DNA of 64,000 nucleotides from Nocardia sp. NBC_01730 (GCF_035920445.1 NZ_CP109162.1:4216001-4280000), one strand, 5' to 3'. Shown: positions 23,271 to 30,790, numbered from the stretch's first letter. Notes: generated by a model from the letters alone, not told the origin. Program-made: numbers and translations.

Positions 23271-24235
23271 TCTGCCGGTTCATCGCCGAGCATCGGGCTC
23301 GGTTCGGGGTCGCACCGATCTGCCGTGCACTGTCGGCGCATGGCTGCAAGATCGCCCCGAGAACTTTCCACGCCTGGAACACGCGGGCACCGTCGAAACG
23401 GTCCTTGTGGGACGCGGCGGTGACCGGGATCTTGGCCGGCTATTACGAGCCCGACGCCCACGGGCGGCGGCGGCCGGAGTCGTTGTATGGGTCGTTGAAG
23501 ATGTGGGCTCACTTGCGACGTCAAGGGATTCCGGTGGCCCGCTCCACGGTGGAGCGGCTGATGCGCGTCCACGGCCGGAAGGGAGCCACCCGAGCCAGAA
23601 ACGTGCGTACGACCGTGGCCGATCCGGCGGCGCAGCGGGCACCGGATCTGGTCGATCGTCAGTTCCGGGTTCCGGGTTCCGGCACCGAACCGGTTACTCG
23701 TCGCCGACTTCACCTATGTCAGATTGGTGACCGGATCTTTCGTCTATACGGCATTCGTGATCAAATGCCTACGCTGGACGGATCCTGGGTTGGGAATGCT
23801 CGACGTCCAAGCACACCAGCTTGGTCGAATCAGCGATCCGGCAAGCGGCGGCTATGCGCAAACGTGAACGACACCCATTGTCCGGCAATACAATTCATCA
23901 TTCAGACGACCGGGTCGCAATACACGTCGGTGCGGTTCGGTGAATCGCTGATGCTGTCAGGGATGATTCCATCGATCGGCTCGGTCGGTGACGCGTTCGA
24001 TAATGCGTTGGCAGAGACGACAATTGGACGCTACAAGACCGAAGCGATCCGAGATAGCTCACCGTTCCGGCGCGGCCCGCTCAACAGGCTCGCCGACGTC
24101 GAAACCCTCACCGCGGACTGGATCCACTGGTACAACACCAGCCGGCTCATGCACCGACTCGGTCGCACACCACCGGTCGAGTATGAAGCCGACTACTATG
24201 CACACCGCGCCGAACAACCGGCCGGTGACAGATAA
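23249..24235 (+). pseudogene. IS3-family transposase OrfB with three indels that sum to nine bases
   Basis: The frame is open throughout but the middle is wrong. The N-terminal part (LYGSLKMWAHLRRQGIPVARSTVERLM) and the C-terminal part (GSQYTSVRFGESLMLSGM, AETTIG) are correct OrfB. Between them, the catalytic sequences sit in other frames: VADFTYV in one and HHSD in the next. The shifts come from a 7-bp tandem duplication (CGGGTTC twice, about 23660-23680), one extra base near 23763 and one near 23908. 7+1+1 = 9, so the reading frame returns and no stop appears. Roughly 75 residues are scrambled. The first two catalytic Asp residues are lost and the Glu remains, so the product should be inactive. 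Confidence 0.8.
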
Positions 24236-24391
24236 ACCGGTGGGTACCAAACTCGGGGCGGTTCAGGAAGACCAATCTGACGGCTGTTGCCGAACAGTTC
24301 GGTCCCAACCAAGCAAAGCAGCAGGCAGGACATCGACACAGTCGGACAACTGAGCAGCACTACATCGACGGCCCAACCAGAGCACCAGACT

Positions 24392-24517
24392 CGACGTCGG
24401 CTATTAATAGCCTCTCGTCGAGACCTCGCGCCACACCCTGAGCGCTCGGCAGCCACGTCCCAACCGTGGGGACCAAAACGCGGGGAAAGCGCGGGAAATT
24501 CTCAAGTAAAACAGGTC
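24392..24517 (+). repeat. Dispersed 125-bp repeat, copy 1
   Basis: From CGACGTCGGCTAT to ACAGGTC this segment matches 45341-45465 nearly base for base (shared core: CAGCCACGTCCCAACCGTGG, then ACCAAAACGCGGGGAAAG). The copies differ at only about a dozen positions, spread in a way that does not favour one codon position. At its right end, CAGGTC runs directly into an HTH coding fragment here, whereas the other copy runs into unrelated sequence, so CAGGTC looks like the element's boundary. No transposase motif or terminal inverted repeat is visible. Type unknown. Confidence 0.75.
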
Positions 24518-24679
24518 GAAGACGCCATCCACCTCTACAACCTCGGCTGGTCCCTGGCACGAGTCGGCGACCGCCTCGGCGTCAACCACACCACCGTGCT
24601 CAACAAGCTCCGCGAACGCGGCATCCCCACCCGAGACACCCACGGCCGCCCGCGCGTCGAAGCAGGTGATGGTCGATGA
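24512..24679 (+). pseudogene. Helix-turn-helix tail fragment joined to the dispersed repeat
   Basis: Encodes QVEDAIHLYNLGWSLARVGD, then LGVNHTTVLNKLRERGIPTR and DTHGR, closely matching the second HTH unit and tail at 18395-18540. The first HTH unit and leader are missing; sequence 5' of QV is the 125-bp repeat. The frame is open from 24287, so a hybrid protein is possible, but its first 75 residues look non-coding. The stop overlaps the ATG of the next gene (ATGA at 24676), which suggests that an intact ancestor was translated together with that membrane protein. Confidence 0.55.
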
Positions 24680-25341
24680 CCAGGCGTGCAGCCATGTCGA
24701 CGCGATCAGCTTCGGACGGGGCCTCCGTCGTGCAGGCCGTCACCGTGATCATGGGCGTCGTCGTTGGCCTCACCGTCCTCTTCGGCTTCGGCAACGTCCT
24801 CAACCTCGCACTCCGGCTCGGCGTACCCGCCTGGGTCGCTCCACTCGTCGCACCGGCTGTAGGCCTTTCAATCCTCGGACTTCTGCTCGGAACTCGGCAC
24901 CTCGCGCTCACTGGCGCCTCTGCCGAAGTGCTGGGACCGGCCCGCCGACTGCTGATCTTCGCGAGCGTGGTCACCCTCGCGCTGAACGTGGCAGAGCCTC
25001 TCGTGGCGGGCCAGTTCGGGAAAGCGGCGTTCGACGCGGTAGGGCCACTCCTGCTGATCGGCTGGTCGGAGGTCGGCCCTGGTCTGCTGCAAGCGATCGG
25101 CGCGACGAGTCGTATGCCGGTCGCAAGCGACAAAAAGCGGCCGGAGCCGACTATCGATGTGGACTCGGACGACGGTGCGCCGGAGGCTCAACCTCGACTC
25201 AGCGAGGACGTCGCGCGGCAAGACGGCCAGCAAGCAATCGGCAGGCACACGCCAGACGCTCTCTTGGCTCAGGTGCGGCGAGAAGATGCAGCTCACCGTG
25301 CGGCCCACCAGAAGCCGATATCGGCTGACACTTTTCGGTGA
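24676..25341 (+). CDS. SpdB/DUF2637-like plasmid-transfer membrane protein
   Basis: 221 residues. Four hydrophobic segments lie between about residues 18 and 135 (VQAVTVIMGVVVGLTVLFGF; APLVAPAVGLSILGLLLG; LLIFASVVTLALNVAEPLV; AVGPLLLIGWSEVGPGLL), followed by a charged cytoplasmic tail with RREDAAHRAAHQKPISADTFR. This topology and the PISADTxR tail resemble DUF2637/Spd 'spread' proteins of actinobacterial conjugative plasmids and integrative elements. Family members normally carry a further HTH-like stretch after this point; here a TGA follows at once, and a neighbouring frame continues for about 15 codons, so the tail may be truncated by an indel in CTTTTCGG. It overlaps the HTH fragment upstream by four bases. 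Confidence 0.55.
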   Translation: MTRRAAMSTRSASDGASVVQAVTVIMGVVVGLTVLFGFGNVLNLALRLGVPAWVAPLVAPAVGLSILGLLLGTRHLALTGASAEVLGPARRLLIFASVVTLALNVAEPLVAGQFGKAAFDAVGPLLLIGWSEVGPGLLQAIGATSRMPVASDKKRPEPTIDVDSDDGAPEAQPRLSEDVARQDGQQAIGRHTPDALLAQVRREDAAHRAAHQKPISADTFR

Positions 25342-25426
25342 GGGGCGCGGTGCAGCCGCCGAGACACCCATCGCCAACTAGACAGCCGAACTCGTCGACA
25401 TGCACAAGATCAACGGGGCCAAGCGC

Positions 25427-26125
25427 TCATGGCAGCTGTGGGTAGATCGCCGAGACGCCCCCGGCCAGCGCGGCCTGCGCCTGGCGGGAGGCGTTGTCCG
25501 CGAGGATCTCGTAGGTGCCGGCAGCGAGGCCGTCGACGGCGATGCGAGCGATGTCGGCGGGGTCGGACTTTTCCGAAGTGACGTCTCGGACCATGTCCGT
25601 GTCCATGTAGCCGACGTGCAGCGCGGCCACCCGGATGTGCCGGCCGGCGAGCTGCTGGCGCAGTGCATTGGTGAGGGACCATTCCGCGGACTTGGCGGCG
25701 CAGTACGCGCCGGCGTCCGGGAAGCTGACCCAGGACAGGCCGGACAGGACGTTCAGGATCGCGCCGCCGCCGTTGGCCGCGATCTGGGGCGCGAAGGCCC
25801 GGGCCACTGCCAGGGTGCCGAAGAAGTGGGTGTCCATCTCCAGGCGGATGTCGTCCAGGTCGCTATTGAGCAGATCGGCGTTGGGTGGCGAGCCGGCGTT
25901 GTTGATCAGGACGGTCACGTCACCGGTTGCCTGGGCGGCGGCCTTGACCGAGGCGGGGGCGGTGATGTCGAGCGCGATCGGCTTGACGCCCGGCAAGTCG
26001 ACCCGGTCGGGGTCGCGGGCGCCGGCGTAGACCGTGGCGCCGCGGCCGAGCAATTCGGCGGCGAGCGCCCGGCCGAATCCCCGGTTGGCTCCGGTGACGA
26101 GGACGGTGGCGGCGGAGAGGTCCAT
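25427..26125 (-). CDS. Short-chain dehydrogenase/reductase (arm A)
   Basis: 232 residues, classical SDR. It has the NAD(P) loop TGANRGFG near residue 11, the NNAG motif, the catalytic serine in NVLSGLSW and YCAAK as the YxxxK pair. Such enzymes oxidise or reduce a carbonyl/alcohol with NAD(P); the substrate is unknown. ATG 26125 is chosen because CCAGGAG lies six bases upstream; the open frame extends 24 codons further without support. It follows the hydrolase at 26227-27093 on the same strand, probably one transcript. The same hydrolase/SDR pair is repeated on the other strand at 28485-30232, although the two SDRs are only distantly alike. Cytosolic. Confidence 0.85.
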   Translation of the reverse strand: MDLSAATVLVTGANRGFGRALAAELLGRGATVYAGARDPDRVDLPGVKPIALDITAPASVKAAAQATGDVTVLINNAGSPPNADLLNSDLDDIRLEMDTHFFGTLAVARAFAPQIAANGGGAILNVLSGLSWVSFPDAGAYCAAKSAEWSLTNALRQQLAGRHIRVAALHVGYMDTDMVRDVTSEKSDPADIARIAVDGLAAGTYEILADNASRQAQAALAGGVSAIYPQLP

Positions 26126-26226
26126 CGATAGCTCCTGGTGAATCGAGACGACTGACAGGTGGGCCGACGGGGATCGGCCATGTTCAAGGCCTGGCACGGC
26201 CGACGAGACCGCCGCAAAGTCCGGCT

Positions 26227-27093
26227 CTACCGTGCGAGGAATTCGAGTGCCTTCGTCACGAACTGTCCGTGGTATTGGAAGACGCCGCCGTGGCCGGCGT
26301 CGGGGTAGATCACCAGTTCGCTGTCGGGCAGGCGGCGGGCCAGGTCGTGGGTGTTCTTCGTCGGGACCATCCGGTCGTGGTCGCCGTTCGCGACGAGCAC
26401 CGTCTGGTGGACGACGGAGAGGTCGGATGGCTGCGCCAACCCCCAGCGGTGGATGGCCGTGAGCTGGGCGCCGTAGGACCTGAGGGAAATCGCCTTGTCC
26501 CGGTTGGTTTTGCGCTCCTTCAGGCGGGCCAGGAACTCCTTGCCCGCCCGCTTCCCGTTCGACGTCCGGGTGAAGAAGAGGAACTGCTTGGGATCCTGGA
26601 GCGTCAGCAGCGCGCGAAGGGTGTCGAAGTGGGAAATCCTGGTCACGTTCTTGATCCCTGCGCCGCCGGCGGGGCCGGTACCGGCGATGATCATCTTGCG
26701 GATCAGCTGCGGTTCGTCCTGAGCGATCACCTGGGCGATCATGCCGCCCATGGAGAAGCCGAGGAGGTCTACTTCGGTCAGTCCGAGCGCGCGGATGAAG
26801 GTGACGGCGTCGGCTGCCATCGCCTCGATGGTCTTCGGCGTCGAGCCGGTGGACGCGCCGACGCCGCGGTTGTCGAAGGCGATGACGCGGTGTTTCGCGG
26901 CGATGCCGTCGACGACGCGCGGGTCCCAGTTGTCGAGGACCGCGGCCAGGTGGGTCAGGAAGACCACCGGGACGCCGGTCTTCGGGCCGAGTTCGCGGTA
27001 GGCGAAGTCGACGCCGTCGGCGGAGACGGTCCGGGTCGGGGCGTCCTGGTAGGAGGCCACCACGTCGTCCCGGGATTCTTGTTTGCTGGTCAT
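26227..27093 (-). CDS. Alpha/beta-fold hydrolase (arm A)
   Basis: 288 residues. A typical alpha/beta hydrolase: oxyanion segment FLTHLAAVLDNWDPRV, FDNRGVGAS, nucleophile elbow GFSMGG, acid in GDHDRMV and catalytic His in YPDAGHGGVFQYH. It lacks a signal peptide. It is strikingly close to the protein at 28485-29342, sharing HLAAVLDxWDPRV, FDNRGxGAS, GTGPAGG and HGGVFQYH, so the two are paralogues. AAAGGACACAGCC precedes the ATG. Downstream is the SDR; upstream is a deletion pseudogene of a third hydrolase. Likely an ester or lactone substrate, perhaps a xenobiotic given the HxlR neighbour; that is inference. Confidence 0.85.
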   Translation of the reverse strand: MTSKQESRDDVVASYQDAPTRTVSADGVDFAYRELGPKTGVPVVFLTHLAAVLDNWDPRVVDGIAAKHRVIAFDNRGVGASTGSTPKTIEAMAADAVTFIRALGLTEVDLLGFSMGGMIAQVIAQDEPQLIRKMIIAGTGPAGGAGIKNVTRISHFDTLRALLTLQDPKQFLFFTRTSNGKRAGKEFLARLKERKTNRDKAISLRSYGAQLTAIHRWGLAQPSDLSVVHQTVLVANGDHDRMVPTKNTHDLARRLPDSELVIYPDAGHGGVFQYHGQFVTKALEFLAR

Positions 27094-27110
27094 GGCTGTG
27101 TCCTTTTCGG

Positions 27111-27507
27111 TCAGTCGTCGAGGAAGAGGTTCACCTGGGCGGCGAACTCGTCGATGTGCTGGAACAGGAAGGCGTGGCCGGCGTCGCTGTAGAGGACGAG
27201 CGTGGAGTCGGGGACTTGTTCGACTGCCTTATAGGAGGCGACGGCGGGGATCATCACGTCGTGGAGCCCGTTGGCGTACAGGACCGGCTGGCTGATCGCC
27301 TGGAGCTGGGACTTCAGCTCGTCCCATTCCACGGCCAGGAGGCGCCCCACGGCGGCGAGCTGGCCTTGGGCGGCGTCCTCGGTCACCGCGGGGCCGCAGC
27401 AGGACCAGCGGCACGCCGCCCCGCGGACCGGTGCGGCGGTAGGTGAACACCGCGGAGGGGCCGGCGGCGGTGTGGTTCTCGAGAGTTTCGGCCGAGTACG
27501 TCGTCAT
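27111..27507 (-). pseudogene. Alpha/beta hydrolase with a large internal deletion
   Basis: The first 37 codons from ATG 27507 (start MTTYSAETLENH, then FTYRRTGPRGGVPLVLL) are a normal hydrolase N terminus. Directly after, the frame breaks, and from about 27386 the C-terminal part of the same family follows in another frame (ELKSQLQAISQPVLYANGLH, catalytic His in YSDAGHAFLFQHIDEF), ending at 27111. The whole middle, including the oxyanion loop and the nucleophile elbow, is absent, roughly 450-500 bases judged against the neighbouring paralogues. It is a dead gene created by one deletion. Its upstream palindrome survives. Confidence 0.8.
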
Positions 27508-27514
27508 GGCTTAT

Positions 27515-27528
27515 ATTATGACCATAAT
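27515..27528. promoter_or_regulatory. Palindrome ATTATGACCATAAT at the pseudogene start
   Basis: Six-base arms ATTATG/CATAAT around AC, seven bases upstream of the ATG at 27507, in an AT-rich patch within GC-rich DNA. The position suits a repressor operator for the arm A transcript, perhaps bound by the HxlR-type regulator encoded next door. It differs from the palindrome at 28397, so the assignment is open. Confidence 0.45.
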
Positions 27529-27643
27529 TCTATGCGCGGTGCAAGCCGAAGGGTGGACCGCGGTTCCGCGCTCGGCGTGGTGCGGGTCACGGATGGCCGA
27601 TCGCGTCGCCGGGCGAAACCGGCGACGCGGACCCGCCCCGCGG

Positions 27644-28327
27644 CTAAGCGAGCGCCGGTAGCGGTACGTGCGGGATGTACACCAGCACGCGGAAGATTTC
27701 GGTGAGCGCCGTGCGCGGCCCGGCGAGGACCGTCGCCCGGCCGTCCTTGAGTGCCCGCGACGGAGTCAACGTGCGAAGCGCGAGGTCGATGAAAGTCTGA
27801 AGATCGCAGGCGACCCTCAGCGCCGGGTCGGCCGGCGACGGGCCCGAACGCGGCAGGAACCTGCCGTTCCGCAACTGGAAATGGAACACCTCGTTACCGA
27901 CCTGGAACTCGAACGCCTCGCGGCGACCGGGGTCCAGGAGCTTCGCCTGCGTGCCCGCCAGTGCCAGTGCGATGAGCTCGGCGCGCGTGGTCCGGGGGTC
28001 GATGCGTTCGTCGATGGGCAGGTCGAGCCCCCACAAACCGAGGGCGATCAGGGGATCGCGCAGTCGCTCACCATGGCCGGTGAGCTCGTAGACCGCGACC
28101 GCCGCGGGCGCGGGCAGCATGCTCTTGCGGACGATCCCCGCATCCTCGAGCCCTTTCAGTCGCTCGGAGAGCCGGTTGCTGCCGATGGCGGGCAGCGCGG
28201 CAAAGAGGTGCTTGAAGCGCTTGGGGCCGAGCAGCAGCTCGCGGATCACCAGCATCGTCCAGCGCTCGCCGAGGACGTCGAGCGAGCGAGCGAGGGGGCA
28301 CATCTGCCCGTAGGTCTTCGTCGGCAC
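27644..28327 (-). CDS. HxlR-family transcriptional regulator with C-terminal SCP2-like domain
   Basis: 227 residues from GTG 28327. Residues 1-100 are an HxlR winged helix: TYGQMCPLARSLDVLGERWT, then LVIRELLLGPKRFKHLF, IGSNRLSERLKGLEDAGIV and an ELTGHG wing. The rest (about 120-225) resembles the sterol-carrier-like domain often fused to HxlR in actinomycetes (FEFQVGNEVFHFQLRNGRF, RVACDLQTFIDLALRTLTPS). It is likely a ligand-responsive repressor or activator of the flanking hydrolase/SDR genes. GTG 28327 is preferred because PTKTYGQ is the usual family start; an upstream ATG at 28408 would place the start inside the promoter region of the divergent gene. Confidence 0.85.
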   Translation of the reverse strand: MPTKTYGQMCPLARSLDVLGERWTMLVIRELLLGPKRFKHLFAALPAIGSNRLSERLKGLEDAGIVRKSMLPAPAAVAVYELTGHGERLRDPLIALGLWGLDLPIDERIDPRTTRAELIALALAGTQAKLLDPGRREAFEFQVGNEVFHFQLRNGRFLPRSGPSPADPALRVACDLQTFIDLALRTLTPSRALKDGRATVLAGPRTALTEIFRVLVYIPHVPLPALA

Positions 28328-28396
28328 CTGCCGAATATACCCATCGGCACACCGGGGTTGCCAGGAAAACCATCTCTGGTAGCTACCGCTACACAC

Positions 28397-28434
28397 TGTC
28401 ATTGACATACATATTCACTCCTGTCACTATATGA
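28397..28434 (+). promoter_or_regulatory. Divergent promoter and operator candidate
   Basis: TGTCATTGACA (28397-28407) is a palindrome with TGTCA/TGACA arms, and a further TGTCA lies at 28422-28426. The same bases include a perfect -35 TTGACA at 28402-28407; a -10-like CACTAT lies 17 bases on (28425-28430), with TATATG slightly further. This AT-rich patch sits between HxlR (minus) and the hydrolase at 28485 (plus). It fits a promoter for the plus-strand genes with an operator over the -35 box. Confidence 0.55.
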
Positions 28435-28484
28435 TTCATATAGCAGACCTCGTTCGGGGTCGGCGCGGTCCAAGGAGAGCAGCG

Positions 28485-29342
28485 ATGACGAAGGCCCACG
28501 CATCGATGGGCACGACGTGGAAGCACGCGACGACCCATACGATCAAGGCAGGTGGCGTGGAGTTCGTGTATCGCGAGCTCGGGCCACGGGGTGGTCCGCC
28601 GCTCGTCTTCCTGCATCATCTGGCCGCCGTCCTGGACGACTGGGATCCCCGGGTGATCGACGGGATCGCCGCGCGGCGCCACGTGATCACCTTTGACAAC
28701 CGCGGAATCGGCGCGTCGAGCGGATCGGTGCCTCACACGATCGACGAGATGGCCGCCGATGCCGTCACCTTCATCCGCGCGCTCGGCCACGACCAGGTCG
28801 ATCTCCTCGGCTTCTCACTCGGCGGCGGCGTGGCCCAGGTCATCGCCCTCGAGCAGCCCGACCTCGTCCGCAGGCCGATTCTCGCGGGCACGGGCCCCGC
28901 CGGAGGCGGCGGCATCGACAAGATCACGAGGATCGCCGTCGTGGCGTACCTCGAGGCCGCGCTGACCCTGCGCGACCCCAAACACTTCCTCTTCTTCCCC
29001 CGCACGCCGGAGGGCAAGCGCGCCGCGACGGACTACCTGGCGCGGCTGAAGGAGCGCACCGGGAATCGCGACAAACGCATCACGCCCATGGCCATGCGCG
29101 CGCAGCTCAAGGCGATCCGGGCCGCCGGCCTTCAGACGCCCCATGGCCTCAGCAGGATCCACCAGCCGGTCCTCGTGGCCAACGGCGACAACGACCTGAT
29201 GGTCGCCAGTGAGCATTCGGCTGACCTGGCCCGCCGCCTGCCCGCCGCCGATCTGGTGATCTACCCCGACTCCGGACATGGCGGCGTCTTCCAATACCAC
29301 CAGCAGTTCGTGCCGGCGGTCCTCGAGTTCCTCGAGCGCTGA
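28485..29342 (+). CDS. Alpha/beta-fold hydrolase (arm B)
   Basis: 285 residues. Motifs: FLHHLAAVLDDWDPRV (oxyanion region), FDNRGIGASSG, nucleophile GFSLGG, acid GDNDLMV, and His in YPDSGHGGVFQYHQ. It is a close paralogue of the arm A enzyme at 26227. No signal peptide, so cytosolic. AAGGAGAG sits seven bases before ATG 28485; the longer open frame from 28431 lacks this. It is divergent from the HxlR gene and probably controlled by it through the 28397-28434 region. The SDR gene follows after 53 bases that contain a small hairpin. Confidence 0.88.
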   Translation: MTKAHASMGTTWKHATTHTIKAGGVEFVYRELGPRGGPPLVFLHHLAAVLDDWDPRVIDGIAARRHVITFDNRGIGASSGSVPHTIDEMAADAVTFIRALGHDQVDLLGFSLGGGVAQVIALEQPDLVRRPILAGTGPAGGGGIDKITRIAVVAYLEAALTLRDPKHFLFFPRTPEGKRAATDYLARLKERTGNRDKRITPMAMRAQLKAIRAAGLQTPHGLSRIHQPVLVANGDNDLMVASEHSADLARRLPAADLVIYPDSGHGGVFQYHQQFVPAVLEFLER

Positions 29343-29352
29343 CCTCCGCCCT

Positions 29353-29371
29353 CCACGTCGTTCGGACGTGG
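29353..29371 (+). terminator. Intergenic hairpin between hydrolase and SDR
   Basis: CCACGTC-gttcg-GACGTGG, a perfect 7-bp stem with a 5-base loop, 11 bases after the hydrolase stop. It could attenuate transcription into the SDR gene or protect the upstream mRNA. Confidence 0.45.
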
Positions 29372-29395
29372 ACCCGAGTTCGAGAGAAGAAACTC

Positions 29396-30232
29396 ATGCC
29401 TTCTGTATTGGTAACCGGTGCCGGCCGAGGAATCGGCCTGGCGATCACCGAGCACCTGAGCGGACAAGGGTGGGACGTGTACGCCACCGCTCGATCCGAC
29501 GCCGCCCTCCGCAGTCTCGACCGGCTGCCCCACGTGCACGCGGTTCCGCTGGATATCACCGACCGCTCCGCGATCGCCGGCCTTCCCGACCACCTCCCGG
29601 CCGAGCTGAACGGCGTCGTCAACAACGCCGGCGTCCTCGTGAACGGACCGGTGGAGGGCTTGACCCTCGATGACTTGTCACGCCAGCTCGACATCAATGT
29701 CACCGCCCAGATCGGCATGACCCAGGCGGTCCTGCCGAAACTACGGGAAGCCCGCGGACGGGTGGTGTTCATGTCCTCGCTCTCCGGCTTGATCACCACG
29801 CCGGGCACCGGCGCCTACTCCGCGTCCAAGTACGCGATCGAGTCGCTGGCCGACGCGCTCCGCATGGAGCTGCGCCCGTGGCAGATCCGCGTCTCACTCA
29901 TCGAGCCCGGCCCTATCCGCACCGACATGTGGGGCGACATGCTCGACGACTACGACCGCATGACCGCACACCTGGCCGAACAGCACCGGGAGCTGTACGC
30001 GTCCCACCTCGCCGGGAACCGGAAACTCCTGGCGCGGCTGCAGAAACTCGCGAGCGATCCCAAGAAGGTCGTCAAAGCTGTCAACCATGCGCTGACATCG
30101 AGCCACCCGAAACGTCGTTATCTGCTCGACAGCCTCAGCCGTGCGCAGAAAGCATTCGTCTCGCTCGCTCCCACCGCCATCAGCGACGCAGTCCTGGCCG
30201 GGGCCACCACGTCCAAGCCGGGTCCTCGCTAG
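29396..30232 (+). CDS. Short-chain dehydrogenase/reductase (arm B)
   Basis: 278 residues. Classical SDR: TGAGRGIG at residue 7, NNAG, serine in FMSSLSG, and YSASK as YxxxK, followed by the EPGPIRTDMW segment that closes the substrate pocket. The C-terminal 80 residues are longer and more basic than in arm A, as in SDRs that act on retinol-, steroid- or fatty-acyl-like substrates. GAGAGAAGAAACTC precedes ATG 29396. Its stop overlaps the next start (TAGTG), so the DUF4345 membrane protein is probably co-translated. Same transcript as the arm B hydrolase is likely. Confidence 0.87.
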   Translation: MPSVLVTGAGRGIGLAITEHLSGQGWDVYATARSDAALRSLDRLPHVHAVPLDITDRSAIAGLPDHLPAELNGVVNNAGVLVNGPVEGLTLDDLSRQLDINVTAQIGMTQAVLPKLREARGRVVFMSSLSGLITTPGTGAYSASKYAIESLADALRMELRPWQIRVSLIEPGPIRTDMWGDMLDDYDRMTAHLAEQHRELYASHLAGNRKLLARLQKLASDPKKVVKAVNHALTSSHPKRRYLLDSLSRAQKAFVSLAPTAISDAVLAGATTSKPGPR

Positions 30233-30642
30233 TGAACGGGCAGCCGGCGGCGTACCCGGGCGGTGGCCGGCGACGTTTGCAGTGGACTCTGGCGGCGCTG
30301 GCGGCGATACCCATGGCCAGCGCGGCCGGTGAGATCATCCGCGGCCCTCAGGGAGTGCCCGGCGGTTCGCCGGACGTGACACCGACAGTGGACAGCGCCC
30401 TCCGCTACGCCAACGTGTTCAAGTTCGCAGTGGGGCCGGTCATCTGGTCACAGCTCGCCCGTGCCGAACGATCGCCCGCCCTGACATTCGCGCTCTCGAC
30501 CGTCGCTCTCGGCGGCCTCGCCCGCCTGAGGTCATGGCAACAACGCGGGCGACCGCACCCCGTCACGGTTGCCGCGATCGTCCTCGAAACCGTCGGGATG
30601 CCGGTGATGATCGCCTGGCAGAAGCGCATCTCGTCGCGTTGA
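30232..30642 (+). CDS. DUF4345-type small membrane protein
   Basis: 136 residues from GTG 30232, overlapping the TAG of the SDR gene by one base. Four hydrophobic stretches (WTLAALAAIPMASAAGEII; NVFKFAVGPVIWSQL; LTFALSTVALGGLARL; VTVAAIVLETVGMPVMIAW) and the RGRPHPV loop match DUF4345 proteins, four-helix inner-membrane proteins of unknown role often found next to SDRs and hydrolases. The coupling to the SDR suggests a shared pathway; no catalytic residues are evident. Confidence 0.72.
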   Translation: MNGQPAAYPGGGRRRLQWTLAALAAIPMASAAGEIIRGPQGVPGGSPDVTPTVDSALRYANVFKFAVGPVIWSQLARAERSPALTFALSTVALGGLARLRSWQQRGRPHPVTVAAIVLETVGMPVMIAWQKRISSR

Positions 30643-30663
30643 ACGAGAGCTGAACGTTGCGGG

Positions 30664-30790
30664 ATCAACGGAAGTGACCGCCTGAACCAGGGGCGGCCGC
30701 GTGGGCCGCCCGCAACGCGGCTTTGTCGATCTTGCCGACCGCGTTCTTCGGAATGGCGTCGAGCACGACCAGCGCCGTCGTGTCGCGACA
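30664..30790 (-). pseudogene. C-terminal scrap of an acyl-CoA synthetase / AMP ligase
   Basis: About 42 codons remain: CRDTTALVVLDAIPKNAVGK followed by IDKAALRAAHA and a stop at 30664. This is the A10 motif (P-K/R-N-x-x-GK-I/V-D-K) that contains the catalytic lysine of adenylate-forming ligases. Nothing of the adenylation core is found upstream on the minus strand; the sequence is replaced near 30790. It marks a lost fatty-acid or carboxylate ligase gene at the edge of the hydrolase/SDR locus. Confidence 0.7.

Larger units (their letters stand above)
22959..24235 (+). mobile_element. IS3-family insertion sequence, decayed
   Basis: orfA and orfB of an IS3-type element in the usual order with a 22-bp overlap. 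The orfB C terminus (DNALAETTIG, then YKTEAIR and a WIHWYN segment) resembles the IS6110/IS51-like part of the family. Only the coding part is marked, because I could not find matching terminal inverted repeats; a possible right end is the sequence reading TGAACCGCCCCGAG on the minus strand near 24260. The element cannot make an active transposase because orfB is damaged. Confidence 0.8.

Noticed and set aside
22840..24300. Terminal inverted repeats of the IS3 element
   Set aside because: A possible right end (TGAACCGCCCCGAG on the minus strand) has no matching left end between 22840 and 22959, so I did not mark the ends.
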